Source of the DNA: Aselliscus stoliczkanus
Taxonomy: Eukaryota; Chordata; Mammalia; Chiroptera; Hipposideridae
DNA: 64,000 nt
Direction: 5' to 3'
Assembly (NCBI GenBank): GCA_033961575.1
Contig: CM066732.1
Coordinates: 74,190,687-74,254,686 of the forward strand
Shown here: one piece after another, positions 46,030 to 57,868 of the stretch
Layout: the number at the start of each line of letters is the position of its first letter
How positions within the stretch are numbered: position 1 is the stretch's first letter
Notes under the pieces: model-generated
The model's database searches: none
Told to the model about the DNA's origin: nothing
Seen by the model: only the letters and a program-made list of their open reading frames with translations
Program-made: the position numbers and the translations under genes

Positions 46030-47330
46030 GTCTCCATGGAATCTGCTCAAGGAAAATTTGATTTGTTAAACTAGGAGAATTAGCAGCTAGAAGAAAATGT
46101 TGGAGCTCCCCATTCGATGCCTCCATTTACCTACTGGGAAGCTTTTCTTAGAGCAGCAATGAGTAAGCAAAGGAATAAACAGGGCTTCAACTGCAGACCT
46201 TTATCAAGGCACCATGTAACCAGAGGGACAAAAATGGGACAGAGCACCAACGAGAGCTCACAAGAATGAAAATAGTGGGTTATCACAGCACCTCTGCTCA
46301 TGCCTAATGTTTTTTCTCTCCTCTCTGCCCTCAAGGAGATTCTACACTGAGGCCAAGTAAGAGCTGTTAATGTTTTGCATGTGTTAAGGCCTTGCTAGAA
46401 CATGGGAAACACCCTTCCAGCCCAACACAAGAATGTTGCATGTGTCCGTGTCCCCAGCTCATTTACATGAGTGCAGTCTGTGTAAATTGTTTATGTATAT
46501 GCAGGCATTTTGTAAGTGGAGGAGCAAGGGGCATTGTTTGGGGTCATTTTCTTTGCAGAATCCACTGAACAGGGTTCATTGTCAGATGTGAGACAAAATA
46601 AAATCTGTTAGGTACGTTATAAAATATTTGCAATATTACTTCAACTAGTCAGAACTTAGCAAATTAGGGACTACATAGGTCACATGTGTCAGCATTTATT
46701 TCTATCATTATTTCAGATTTAGTAGCTGAACTAGGGGGCCACTTTATAGTGAAAGTAGTACTGCATAGTCACCCAACATAAAGTAATGGGACTATGCCTA
46801 CTGCCAAAAATACCTGAAAGAGATGATGTGATAAATATAGCAAATATCAATCTAATTATTTAAAAATAACGGCCAGTCACTTTTGGTAATGCGGTTATTT
46901 CCTGTGTCTTTTGTCGAGGAGCAATTAACTCCAAAGCCTTCCTCCACCATGACCAGCATTTTCTTTTATCCAACAAGGGGATGCCCTTTTGTTCATCTGT
47001 ACCTGTGTTGAATTCATCCAGATATTATGTGTGCTCACTTCAGCATTTGTATGGCCAACAATAAGTATTGCTTTCTTCACTTTGAGGCCTTGTAAGTTGT
47101 CAAGAAGTATGGGGGTGGGGAGTGGAGAAGGGGAAGAGAAAGAGAAAGAGAAAGGGAGGAAGAAAGGAATCAATTTAATGCCCAGCACATTTAAAATTTA
47201 AAGTTCTTGTTTTAAGAAAAAAAGTTTTAAGCCAAGTATAAATGTAATGTATATTTATGTTAGAAAACACCAAGAAAACTATATTTCTGTGTATACATAT
47301 AAGCATATAAGTGTACTAAAACGATCTAGA
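46030..47330. other. Intronic sequence with a short purine tract
   Basis: No named element apart from an AG-rich stretch at 47125-47168. No exon-like signal. Confidence 0.45.
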
Positions 47331-47339
47331 CTCTAGAGC

Positions 47340-47645
47340 AACGCTGTCCAATAGAAATGTAATGTGAGCCACCTTTTCTAGTAGCTATATTAGAAAAGGT
47401 AAAAAGAAACAGATGAAATTAATTTAATACTATATTTTATTTAACCCAATATATCCAAAATATTATCATTTCAATATGTAATCACTATAAAAATTATATG
47501 AGATAATTTACACTCTATTTTCATACTTAGTCTTCAAATCTCATGTGTATTTCATGCTTACAAGCACATTTGAACTTGAACTAGGACCATTATAAGTGCT
47601 CCATAGCCACATGTGGGTAGTGACTTCCTTATAGGAAAATGCAGG
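47340..47645 (+). mobile_element. Non-autonomous hAT-type element
   Basis: CGCTGTCCAATAGAAATGTA at the left, AGTGCTCCATAGCCACATGT near the right. Flanks TCTAGAGC (47332-47339) and TCTAAAGG (47646-47653) fit an 8-bp duplication. The overall order matches a widespread mammalian MER element whose exact name I cannot give. Confidence 0.7.
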
Positions 47646-48029
47646 TCTAAAGGAATTCATACAAATTTCTCACTGGTTACCTCTGGAAAGGAGAGTGGTG
47701 GAGTGAGGGAGAGGAAGCCAAGAATTTAAGGGAAGGGCTTTGTGTAGCTAAATGTTTAACATGAGAATATATTCAGTATTTGAACAGTTACTTTAAAAAG
47801 TAATAATTGCTCATTGTAGAAAATTTAGAAAATACAGAACAATATAAAGGAAAGTAAACAATCATCAAAAAATGTTCTACTGGCTCTGCCAGGATCAAGC
47901 CTGCCTTCGAGGAAACTACCTTCGGGGGAACCTTCGTAGCTGATCCGCGTGGAATGATTTGCTGGCCCAACTTAGGGCTCAACCAGATTCCTCTCTTGTT
48001 AGGGAAGAATAAATGGTGTGTTGAGGGTT

Positions 48030-48200
48030 AAAAGAGCTATATGTGTAAAGCTGTCAATATAGTCTGGCATATAGCGATGGTTAAATAACTGTTAGTAGTT
48101 ATTATTACAACATGCTTTTTATGAGAATTAAATGTGATGATATATGCAAAGGTATTAACACAGGCCCTGGTACATTGTAGGCAATTAACCAGTGATGACT
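48030..48200 (+). repeat. MIR SINE remnant
   Basis: TTATGAGAATTAAATGTGAT, CAAAGGTATTAACACAGGCC and TACATTGTAGGCAATTAACC match the 3' half of MIR. Confidence 0.6.
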
Positions 48201-48209
48201 ATTTCTAGA

Positions 48210-51105
48210 TGCATGTTGATCTTATCAATGCTAACGTTTAAGTAGAGTCATTTATCTTGAGATATTGCCCCCATTAATATGGAGCAATCACAGCTGACTC
48301 CAGTTGTGGGCATGAAAACAGTTTACTGAGCAATGGTCAGCCTTCTTCTTTCAGCCATTCTCGCCTGCCAATATTATCCCCTTAGCCTAAATTCTTCATC
48401 AAGGCTTAAGGGCTGGCAGCCTAGTTCCAATGCCTATTGACGAAGACTTTACACTCAGATGCTGGTCCACGATCATAAATAGCTGGATATCTATCTGTTT
48501 GCTGGAAATGACAGCCTCCAGCAGCAGAAATTGAAACCAAAAACATTTGAAGCCACTTTGGGAAAAAGTTTACCACAATCCAGGTACCCTTCCTCTGGAA
48601 TAGCTGTATCAAGTTAACATGGATTCTTGATCAAGCCTCCTTAGTCACTTCACGTGGAGGTTGGGAACTGAGCTCATTTTCAGCATTTTCAGTCAATTAC
48701 AGCTATCAGCTGTAGTGGAACACTACAGGGATGGGCAGCAGGCACAATGGACAAATGACTTGACTGCACCTTTAAGAAAAGCAGAGCTGTTTCTCCCAGA
48801 GTCTTATTTCTCAGGTAGAGAGATGACTCTTGTTTTGCCAACACTGTGAGTTTCTCAGGCAGCGGGTCTACTGTTCAGCCTTTCTACCCACTCCTACGTA
48901 TGAACTGCCATGGATCCTACAGAGTAACTATGGCTGTTCTATTTTGTCAACCTGAGGAGGTGAGTTACAACATGGTCCTTTAAAAACAGGAAAATTCCCT
49001 AAGAAGTGGCTGCAGCAGAGAGGGGCTCTGCAGTGGAAGACAGCCTAGGGTAGGGTAGCCAATAGTGCACTTAATGTTACACTTAAAGTCTTAGAGGCAG
49101 TGGCAAAGCGATGAAGTTGCAGCAAAAGGACTGCCACGATCTCAGGTGCACAGAGCGGGGGCTAGATGGAGGGTATGGAATGTAAGTAAGTCCCTTGGCC
49201 CTGTGGGGAGGGTGTGGCTGGCAGAGGGCCAGAATGGGGCCCTTAGAACCCTGAGATCTAGGACAGAGGCTCCTCTAGCTGGGGTTTGAGGACATCACTG
49301 GCAGAGATCAGGGGCTGCATTTCTTTTGCTTTTGGAGCCTCCAGTGCAGTTTCCCTCAGGATTTCCCAGGAATGGCAGGTCATCTGCTGGCTCCAGCTGC
49401 CTGGGTTCTCCCTTCTGTGGCCTGGGACTGATTCTCTAGCTAGTCAGAAATATGTTACCCATAAAATATGCTTTCCCAACCAGGTTAGCCATAAACTATT
49501 CTAAAAATTTAAGGAAATTGTGGTTAATTTGGTTTCTGATACGTCTCTCAGATCCTTCCAGTTTCTGTACAAAGTATTTCAATAGGTGTGCTTGTCCCTC
49601 CTCCACTTTTTAAATTACCACCATATCAGTCAAAGGCTATAATCCCTGCCATACTTCCTCCAATTCCAACACCAGAATCTTGGCCAGCACCTTAAAATTC
49701 ACAGTGAATAAAGAAAACCAGTCTCTAATTTAAATATGCTTGACCTTCTGTGGGGAGCAAAGTAATCACAGCTTTGTCACGCTCTGGTTTGGTTCAGTGG
49801 GTATAAAAACATGTTCAGATAAAATCGGGATAGACCCAAATTTCCCCCTGTCCTTCAAACTAAACCCAAGCAAAGTGTTATTCTGCTTTGACTTAGGGCT
49901 AAGCTTGCCCAAGGAGTTCTCTATTGGAGATGGTTTGCACATCCAGTCTTGCCAAAAGTGTGACTTTGTAGTGTGTTGTCCTTACAGGAACTTTCTCCCC
50001 CCTTAACTGGATGCATAGCTTTTTATCTGTATATTTATAAGAACTAGAAGTCCCATATCAGTTGTGCTAAGCCAAGCGGTGTTTGGCATGCTCTTTGCTA
50101 GCTGGAAAATGTGACTTTCTCCCCAGGAGCAAAATCTTGTATGAATTGTTTCCCAGTTTTTCTCTCCACTTTGAAACTGACTTCAAAGTTATTATTTGGC
50201 CAACGGGTTATGTTTTCCTTCCCTTGAGGTCTATAGGATTGGCCTCTGATGTGTGGATGGGGCACAGGTTTTCCTTGTAGTCTGTCATTTTTATCTACGT
50301 TACATATGAACATAATCATTCTCACCCCCAAATAAGAATCTAAACCTTTAGGAAATTGCAAAAGCCTGTTTCACCTCCATTTCATTTTAAAGATGTACAG
50401 CCCAAGAAAGGAATAAGCAGTGTTCTACCTATGTTATATGATAATTTTAAGGATCAATGAATAGATAGCAAATGCTGTCTAAAGATGGTAGAATCTTTAA
50501 AGATAAGGATTTTTTAAACAATTAGCTCAGGGTTTGATTCTGGTTTTGGATCATACCACTAAATATAGTTCTAGATGCTTTATCCTGGGAACTTAATAAT
50601 CTAATAGAAACCAATTAGATCATATATGTTAAAGCTTAGTGATTATTTTCTCCATGGGCAATTAACAAATGTTTAAACTTAGACATATTATGTAGAGTCA
50701 ATTAAAGTAAATGAAAGAACTGTGTTTTGTGGTCATCTCTTTCAAGAGTCAAAGTTGAGTTACATAGAGAGCGAGTATGTGACTCTGTTTACAGGTAGTG
50801 CGAGAAGCCAATTTCAAGGGCATATCAACATTTATGAACAATGTATTGAGTTTAGTTCAAATTTTTCCAGCATTACTGTGTGAAACATTGCCTGGAAACT
50901 GTTCAGCACATAAATTATTTTTTTCCAGTCTATGATTCTTGTGGGCAAAAAAAGTGAATTATATATATGAATCCATTCCTATAGTTATCTTTCAGCAGTA
51001 CCTGAGGCAGCAGCCTCTCTACGATCATTTACAGAAAATGGGCTTCAGCCTTCCATTCAGCTGTGCCAGGAACCCTAGATTTCTGCTTTCAGAATTGAGG
51101 CTTTG
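48210..51105. other. Intronic sequence without recognised elements
   Basis: About 2.9 kb, repeat-poor, moderate GC at 49000-49450. No exon-like or RNA-gene signal seen. A possible place for conserved non-coding elements. Confidence 0.45.
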
Positions 51106-51109
51106 AAGT

Positions 51110-51510
51110 AATGATAATAGCTACCATTTACAGCTGCATCTACTATGTGCCAGATACTGTACAAGATGCCTTACATGCTTTTTTTCTTTATTTGATTTTT
51201 TTAAATTCATGTAATTCTCTAAATTACAAAAGTTATATATGGTGTTGTTTTTTTTCTCCCTACAAATCAAGTAACACAGAGCTATATAAGGAAAAAATAG
51301 TTGATGATTTTCTGCCAACACCTCCCTCTAATCCCATCGCTCAGGTCTCGGCTTTATATCTTTCCACTCTTCCGGATGCTCACACACACTTGATATTTCA
51401 AATCCTCCCATTATCCCTCTAAGCTTGGTGGCTTTATCTCTATTTTAGAGATAGGGAAAATAAAGCCCAATGAATTTAGTGCCTCTAAGGAACTGAGCAT
51501 TAGCACAGAG
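51110..51510 (-). repeat. MIR SINE interrupted by other sequence
   Basis: Left part ATAGCTACCATTTACAGCTG and TATGTGCCAGATACTG (to about 51185); right part TCTATTTTAGAGATAGGGAA (from about 51425). The middle 51190-51420 looks like an older L1-derived piece, giving a broken MIR. Confidence 0.55.
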
Positions 51511-51514
51511 ATCT

Positions 51515-52790
51515 CTTTCTAGTCAACCACAGTGCTTTCATTGGGATAAAGACATGTGGGTAATTAAGAAGCTTAAGAGCAGGTCCAGAGTGTTTCTGGA
51601 ACCATGAAAAAGCAAAGGCTCCTTCCACATTGCCAGTTTCCTCTTAGCAGATTCCCCCCTGCTCTGCCAACAGTGCAGGGAGGGGCGAGGCACAGTGTCA
51701 CCAAGAAGGCCCCTTGCTCCTCCAGGAACTGTTATTCTGCAGCGACTTGGTATTAACATAGCTTTGTGGCTCAGCATGTGGGAGAGTTTGTTTACAGCAC
51801 ATTATTCTCCACTCACAGATTGTTTTAAAACAGACCTGCTTATCAAACATAAATTCTACATAGAATATAATTATATTTAGGGTGTTTTTTGGTCCATAAT
51901 TATGTCCTATTCAAATAAACTGTAATGATGAATTAGTGAAATGTCTAAGCTAAAAGAAATGATAAATGTGGGATGGTTAGCCCGATTCCTCTCCTCCCAC
52001 TTACATTTTATTTTCCAATAAAAGGAAGGTTTTCCTTTTCTTTTTCAAATTTATGAAAATGCTTCAAGACTTCATTTGTGTAATGAAAAACACAAGTAAT
52101 CTCCTATCTCCTGAAGAGCAAGGGTATTTTCCTACCTAAATGTAGCAATTGGGTCTCCTCTTTTTTGACAAAGCAGTATTTTTCTGACGGCCCAGACACG
52201 GACTCTCACTCCATTGTATAAAGGGCTCATCCGGCTTGCTTTTCAGCCATGTGTTGAAATCCAGTGTAACACCCTTACTCTATTAGCTCAAAAATGCAAC
52301 AAAATTCACCTTACCATAGCAAGCAAGTAAAGGAACACATGTGGAGTGTGCTGCCTTTTGACATGGTGTGCCTCAACCTCTTCTCTGGTTTTAGAGGTGG
52401 AGAAAATCCGTTAACACACACCCATGCCTGTACCTGTTGGCCATCCTCTGATAGCTGTTTGCCCAGAGAACAGTGCCTGCTGCCTAAAATCTCTGCCTGT
52501 GACCTCACAAGCTAAGCAGAGTCTGTATGGTCAGCAGTTGGGTGGAAGAACTCCAGGAAACATAGCATAGGGTGCCATAAGTCATCTCAGTGATTTGTCG
52601 GTAATGCTGGTCTCTCAGAGAGTAAGGAATCAGTGCCCCAGAGTGGTGCCCGGAGAGCATTGTTTAGGCAAAGGATCTTTTCACTAAGCTTCTTAAGGAC
52701 TTTTAAAACAGAAATTTGATTCCACATTTCATAACCGTCATGGAATATTCTCATGGGTAGTTATAAAAATTATCAACATATCTCTCCAAA
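51515..52790. other. Intronic sequence without recognised elements
   Basis: Mixed composition; no repeat, exon or RNA gene recognised. Confidence 0.45.
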
Positions 52791-52804
52791 TAAAAATCAA
52801 AGCA

Positions 52805-53230
52805 GGGCCGGCCGAGTGGCGCATCTGTTAAGAGCTGGCTTGGGATGCCAGCGGCCCTGTTCGGATCCCACATATGAGGGCCAGTGATACTGCCCTCTAC
52901 AGCTAACAACAGCTCCACCTGGAGCTGGGCTGCGAGCCCCGGGGACCGTGTAGGCTGCAGCCCCTGCTGCAGTGGGCTGCCATGGGCTACAGTGAGTGGC
53001 TGGCAGCCAGCGTGAGCTGCCAATAGCCACGGTGAGCGACCATCCAGAGGCCGGCAACCAATCTGCCTCATCCGGGAAGAACGCAATGACAATACCAAGA
53101 TGGGCCAGTGAAGCGACGTCCTCCGCAACTAGACTGAAGAACAAAAGGACAGCAACTTATCTGTTCCCCCTTCCCTGATTCCCCAACGCTGTTCTCCTCC
53201 CCCATTCCCCAATAAAATCTTAAAAAAAAA
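52805..53230 (+). mobile_element. Long-form tRNA-derived SINE
   Basis: GGGCCGGCCGAGTGGCGCATC through to CCCCAATAAAATCTTAAAAA. Exact duplication AAAATCAAAGCA at 52793-52804 and 53231-53242. Among the best preserved long copies. Confidence 0.95.
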
Positions 53231-53259
53231 AAAATCAAAGCAAAAATATTTTAAGTTTC

Positions 53260-53350
53260 TAGAATATAAGCAAAGTACTTACTAGACACTTAGCACAGTG
53301 CACGGCACCTGGGGGGCTCTCAATAGATATTGTTGAATAAATGACGCATG
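53260..53350 (+). repeat. L2 3' end fragment
   Basis: AGCACAGTGCACGGCACCTG and CAATAGATATTGTTGAATAA match the L2 3' terminus. Confidence 0.7.
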
Positions 53351-53884
53351 AGAGAACAGGGAATTCCCAGAATTAGCAGTTGGCAATAGCTGAAATCAAA
53401 GTGAAAGAAGACTTTGAATGGAAATACTTTTGTTAGGAACCAGTGAACTGGGATTCCTATAAACCAGTGTGGTAGCACAATGTTAGCCAAATTCCGATCC
53501 ACTTATTCTTCCATGCTTGCAGCTCTGGTGCAGTCCATAAAAGTTACATCTAGGAAACTTAGAATGCCATTTGGACCATAATTTTTAACTAAATATGAAA
53601 ATTGGAGTGAATCTAAATATTGGGTGACATGCTGGGTTGGATATTATTGGAATCATTTGGCTGATGATGCTAATCAGCCACCATTTTGTTTTGAAATGGA
53701 AGCCGGGTAATCAAATAATTTTAGTAAAATGCCTTGTGTTGACAGTGATCTAGTCAAAATGATTCTATATTTTCCTATTTAAGCCTCCTAGTGGAAGTCA
53801 TGTTTTGCCTTTCTAATTAAATATTTGCTTACATGTGTGTCATACAATATCACTGAATGAAGCAAAAAGCCCACTTCTAATTTT

Positions 53885-54090
53885 TTTTTTTGAAATATAA
53901 TTTAGCTAATTTTATTGATCTCTCAATTCTTCAGTTAGTTCATAGTAAACTTATTGCAGCCATTCTGTTTTTTTGTTGGTTTTTTTTTTTTTTTGGAGGG
54001 CAGTATCACTGGCCCTTATATGTGGGATCTGAACCAGGGTCACTGGCGTCCCAAGCCAGTTCCCAACCACCACGCCACTCGGCCGGCCCC
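53885..54090 (-). mobile_element. SINE with a probable 3' transduction
   Basis: On the minus strand, a short SINE (54090 down to about 53993) ends in a long A-rich tail. About 80 bp of unrelated sequence follows (53970 to 53892), then a second A-tail (53891-53881). The target-site duplication CACTTCTAATTTT flanks the whole compound (53872-53884 and 54092-54104, with T for C's neighbour once), so all of it went in as one unit. An AATAAA lies 19 bases before the second tail. Confidence 0.8.
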
Positions 54091-54479
54091 CTACTTCTAA
54101 TTTTAATGGGAATTAGAGTTCAGGTTTTTCTTACCTCAAAGCCCCAAGTTACCAGAAAAATGCATTTGTGTTATCATGTATCTGTTACCTATATGAGTTG
54201 GATGATTAAACTCTGAAAAGCTTACTGCATATGTATAACAAGAATGAATCCACAGAACGTGAACAGCCCTGGGCTAGATGTAGAGTTCTGGTTAGCCATT
54301 TACTAGTGTTTTCACTAGTAAGAATATTACTTAATAATCCTTGGTGTTCTCACCTGCAAAATGAGAATATACCTGCTGCCTACACTACAGGGTTGTTGAG
54401 AGAAGCAATCATATATGCTGGGATGGCAGAACCATGCAGAGTATAAAAATATGAACGTGGTATGTAGGGAATGTGGGGG

Positions 54480-54660
54480 GGGCCTCAGTTTGAACTTTGA
54501 CATTACCACTTACTCTGTGGTCGTGGGCCAGTAACTTAACCTCAGTTTCTGCTTCTGTTAGATGGGGGTACTGATAATATGTATCTCACATGCCTGTTGA
54601 GAGGATTAAATAAGATGATATATAAAGTACTAAGCATGTATGCTAATAGATATTATTGAT
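54480..54660 (+). repeat. MIR SINE remnant
   Basis: ACATTACCACTTACTCTGTG, GGCCAGTAACTTAACCTCAG, TTGAGAGGATTAAATAAGAT: a well preserved sense MIR. Confidence 0.75.
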
Positions 54661-55194
54661 GAGCACTTGTCGTGTTCCAGCTACCTGGTAATGCGCACAA
54701 ATGTACTTGCTAGGCTGTAAATTATGTGAGGTGGAGACCCAGCTAGTGTGCTTTTCCATTGCCAACCTTTGCCCCTGGGTGGCCTTGCTTCTACAGTCCA
54801 TGGACTTACCAAGGAGAGCTTTTACCGAGAATGCTCACTGAGGGATAAGGAAGAGGCGACTTTACTGGATCTACTGTTCCAGAGAGAAAAGTCCCTGGGA
54901 TAAGAAAGGAGATCTCTAGCCCAGGGATGGGATTTGGTTGGGCCTCAGAGGAAGCAGACCTATGATCTTGCATTTTGGAGGCCCTTCTGTTGGACTTTGT
55001 CACAAGGGTCCAGGGCTCTGGGAAAAGGAAAGGATAGCCAGAAGGAAGAGGCTAGCTAGGCATGTGCTTTCCTACCCCGCCCCCCGGAATAATTCTCCAG
55101 CTTTTGATTGTCACTGCCTTCAACTAACAAAATAATTACCCGTTATTTTATTATTATAACTACTTTTTATTATCATCATAATTACTATTGTTAT

Positions 55195-55400
55195 TAACAG
55201 CTAACATACAATAAATGCTTACATAGGACAAAGTTCTTTGACTTATAGAACTTATCATCACAACAATCCTAAGAAGATTCAATTATTATCCTTATTTCAC
55301 AGATGAGTAAAGTAAGGATAAATCAGAGCATAAAATAATTGCCCGGGCTAGCAAGTGGAATTGCTGAGACTCAGACCTGGGGCTGTCTGTCTCTCGTCCC
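55195..55400 (-). repeat. MIR SINE remnant
   Basis: AACAGCTAACATACAATAAA, ATTTCACAGATGAGTAAAGT and TGCTGAGACTCAGACCTGG in complement order. Confidence 0.75.
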
Positions 55401-56715
55401 CTATTTATAGCTACTGTACTTCTCTTTACTTAATGATTCACAATTAGAGTTCAAACTCAACAAGGCATGTGAGTTCAAAATCCACATTACACTTCTTTGT
55501 ACCCACCTAACATCTAAGTGAGTGAAAATCAGGCAATAGACCATTAGTAAATGTTATTTGAATATTTGTTCATCCTCACCAAGATCTAGTGAAGTCCTTT
55601 CTTTTAATGCTGGTAATTGAGCACACTAGGATTTTTAAACAACAGAAACATCTTTAGACCTATTTTATTTTTGGAAAGCCATGTTAATCTGCACTTTCAG
55701 TCAAAGCTGTTGGTTCCTCTGTTGCTCTAGAATTTAGATGGCCTCTGAGTACCCATCTCTTCTGCCCTCAGGGCCTCAGGGTGTCTGAGGATGAACAGAA
55801 AGCTTGGTTTGGATGCAGGGAGCACCGGTGTTGGTCAGTCTGGACCCAGGTCACCCCCGCCCCCTTCTGCCTTATTGCTTCCACCCCCAGGAAAGTGACC
55901 ACCTCCTTTCCTCTGCCCTCTAGGCTGCCTTCCTCAGAGCAAGAGAGCAGTGCCTGGCATTTTGCTCAGCACTTTAGAGTCTCTCCAACAGAAATGACCT
56001 TCTGCTCAACTTGTCCTCAAGTCTATTTTGAAAACCAAAATAAACCATTTGGGTTGATAGTCCATGTGCCAGAACCCAAACAGAAAAGTCCCATTTTGTA
56101 AAACAGAGAGTGAACTTTAACCTTCTGAGAATTTTTGGATTTCCTATATGAAATGTCTTTTATTGTTTTAAGATATGTTCTCATGTGATTTTTTTCATGT
56201 TACAAAAAAAGAGCATTTCCTTAAGCTTACTCTAATTTATTATAATTAATCCTCTAAAATGAAAAGATGGAGTGTAGAATTGTAGCTGGAGTTTTTAAGA
56301 CATCTATAAGCAAAAACTATAGGGTTTACTATGTAAACAGGCTCATTTAATGTATGGTGTTAATTACATAGCTATAAATACAAGTTGGATAAAAAGACTT
56401 GATTGGATTTGTACTATTCTGTTCAGCTAATGGCAGCCTTACTTGCACGTGATACGAAAACACTTTAGTCAGAAAGCCCATCAAACTGCCATGACCACTC
56501 CAGCAACCTGCTCCAGTGAAATAGCAAACAAATCTCATGTCAGCCGCTTGCCTCATGGGCAAAATCAATAAATAAATACTGAATATTTCCCCCTATTTTC
56601 TATTCAGTCAGAATTTAACAAGGAGAGATATCCTTTGTACTGTACCTCCAAAAAGAAAACAATCTCAACCTTTTCAGTAAACCAACATAAATTGTTTTAC
56701 TGTCATGAATTATAA
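55400..56715. other. Intronic sequence without recognised elements
   Basis: No repeat recognised. 56220-56570 is AT-rich, with a low-complexity-free appearance that could reflect conserved non-coding sequence. The 106-codon frame at 55781-56101 has no recognisable domain. Confidence 0.45.
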
Positions 56716-56725
56716 AGCTCAGGGC

Positions 56726-56968
56726 AGGGGTGGCTGCTTAGCTCAGTTGGTTAGAGCACAATGCTTATAACACTAAGGTTGCCGGGTCGATCCCCACATG
56801 GGCCACTGAGTTGCGCCCTCCACAGCTAGATTGAAACAACTGCACTTGACTTGGAGCTGATGGGTCCTGGAAAAACACCCTCCACAACTAGATTGAGACA
56901 ACTACTCAACTTGGAGCTGATGGGTCCTGGAAAAACACACTGTTCCCCAATTTAAAAAAATAAAAAAT
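56726..56968 (+). mobile_element. Ves/Rhin-like bat SINE with internal tandem duplication
   Basis: tRNA-like head with TTAGCTCAGTTGGTTAGAGC (box A) and GGGTCGATCCCC (box B). Target-site duplication GCTCAGGGC at 56717-56725 and 56969-56977. The body unit CCCTCCACAACTAGATTGA...TGGGTCCTGGAAAAACAC occurs twice in tandem (about 56817-56877 and 56878-56937). This copy is the best evidence that the source is a bat. Confidence 0.88.
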
Positions 56969-56979
56969 GCTCAGGGCAA

Positions 56980-57700
56980 ACTACACTGAGCCCTTCAGCA
57001 TGTTCCAGAAGTAGAAATAGACTGGATTCCAACATTCAAGGTATTTCAACCTTGGGTAATCAATCAGAGGACTGGAAAGGGGAATAACCCAGTACTCCCA
57101 ACACTATCAATTTATCATTTATCACAGCAAGTAAGACACACACTGATTGCCTGCCCTCTTGAGGAAATCTACAATCAACTGCTACTTGTCCATGCCCAAT
57201 TTCTAACCTGGTGCCTGTTTAAACTATTGAGCCAATGGAATCAAGAAGAATGGTAACAATTCGCTTTAGAAAAACATAATTAGAAAGGTAAATATGCTGA
57301 ATTCAGGAACCAAATATAAATTCCCTGTGGATTATCCACAGTAACGGACTACCAGTGTATCTGTATGGCTAATCCCCTTCATTAGTGTGGCTGATCCAAG
57401 ATTGTATACAACTATTTACATGTTGAAAGAGTTGATAGTCATTACATGACATGAGTTTCAGTAGTCCTACCAGAGATGTTTTTCTTTGCCAACAATCTTC
57501 CCTTTGAGGCCTATTGTTATGCATGCAATTTTGTTTATTTTTTGGGTTTCCTAATTTTAAAAGCAGGGATTTAGGCATGATTGTTCATGTTTGAAAAAAA
57601 GCAAGTCCCTAATAATTCTGGTTTGAAGGGAAGCTAAATCATAATTTACTCTATTGCACATTCCTAAAGATAACCTTTCTGGCTTTGCCCCTCTCTCCTG
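56980..57700. other. Intronic sequence before the 165-bp exon
   Basis: No repeat recognised. The last 30 bases hold the polypyrimidine tract of the exon at 57704. Confidence 0.5.
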
Positions 57701-57703
57701 CAG

Positions 57704-57868
57704 CAACCATCCACTATGAGTTATGCAAGACACATCATTAAGAAGGAAGGCTTGGGACTCCAGGGCCTCAACAAAGGATTTACAGCAACGTTGGGACGTC
57801 ATGGGGTCTTCAACATGGTTTATTTTGGCTTCTACCACAATGTCAAAAACATTATTCCTGTCAATAAG
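57704..57868 (+). CDS. SLC25A21: SLC25A21 internal exon (about residues 147-201)
   Basis: Fifty-five codons, from QPSTMSYARHIIKKEG to FGFYHNVKNIIPVNK, complete carrier repeat 2. IIKKEGLGLQGLNKG is the matrix helix with the EG...KG motif. ATLGRHGVFNMVYFGFY is helix 4. Its Arg-His pair fits the R-[QHNT] pattern reported for contact point II of keto-acid carriers and so supports an oxodicarboxylate substrate (established family knowledge, applied by inference). The helix 4 gate motif reads YHNVK, so the usual acidic residue is His here; I recall Tyr in human, so the position is non-acidic in the orthologue as well. The acceptor is a strong CTCTCTCCTGCAG (AG at 57702-57703). The donor is AAG|GTACTA at 57869, weak at +4 and +5. 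The exon is phase 0 at both ends; the next exon lies beyond the window. Confidence 0.97.
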
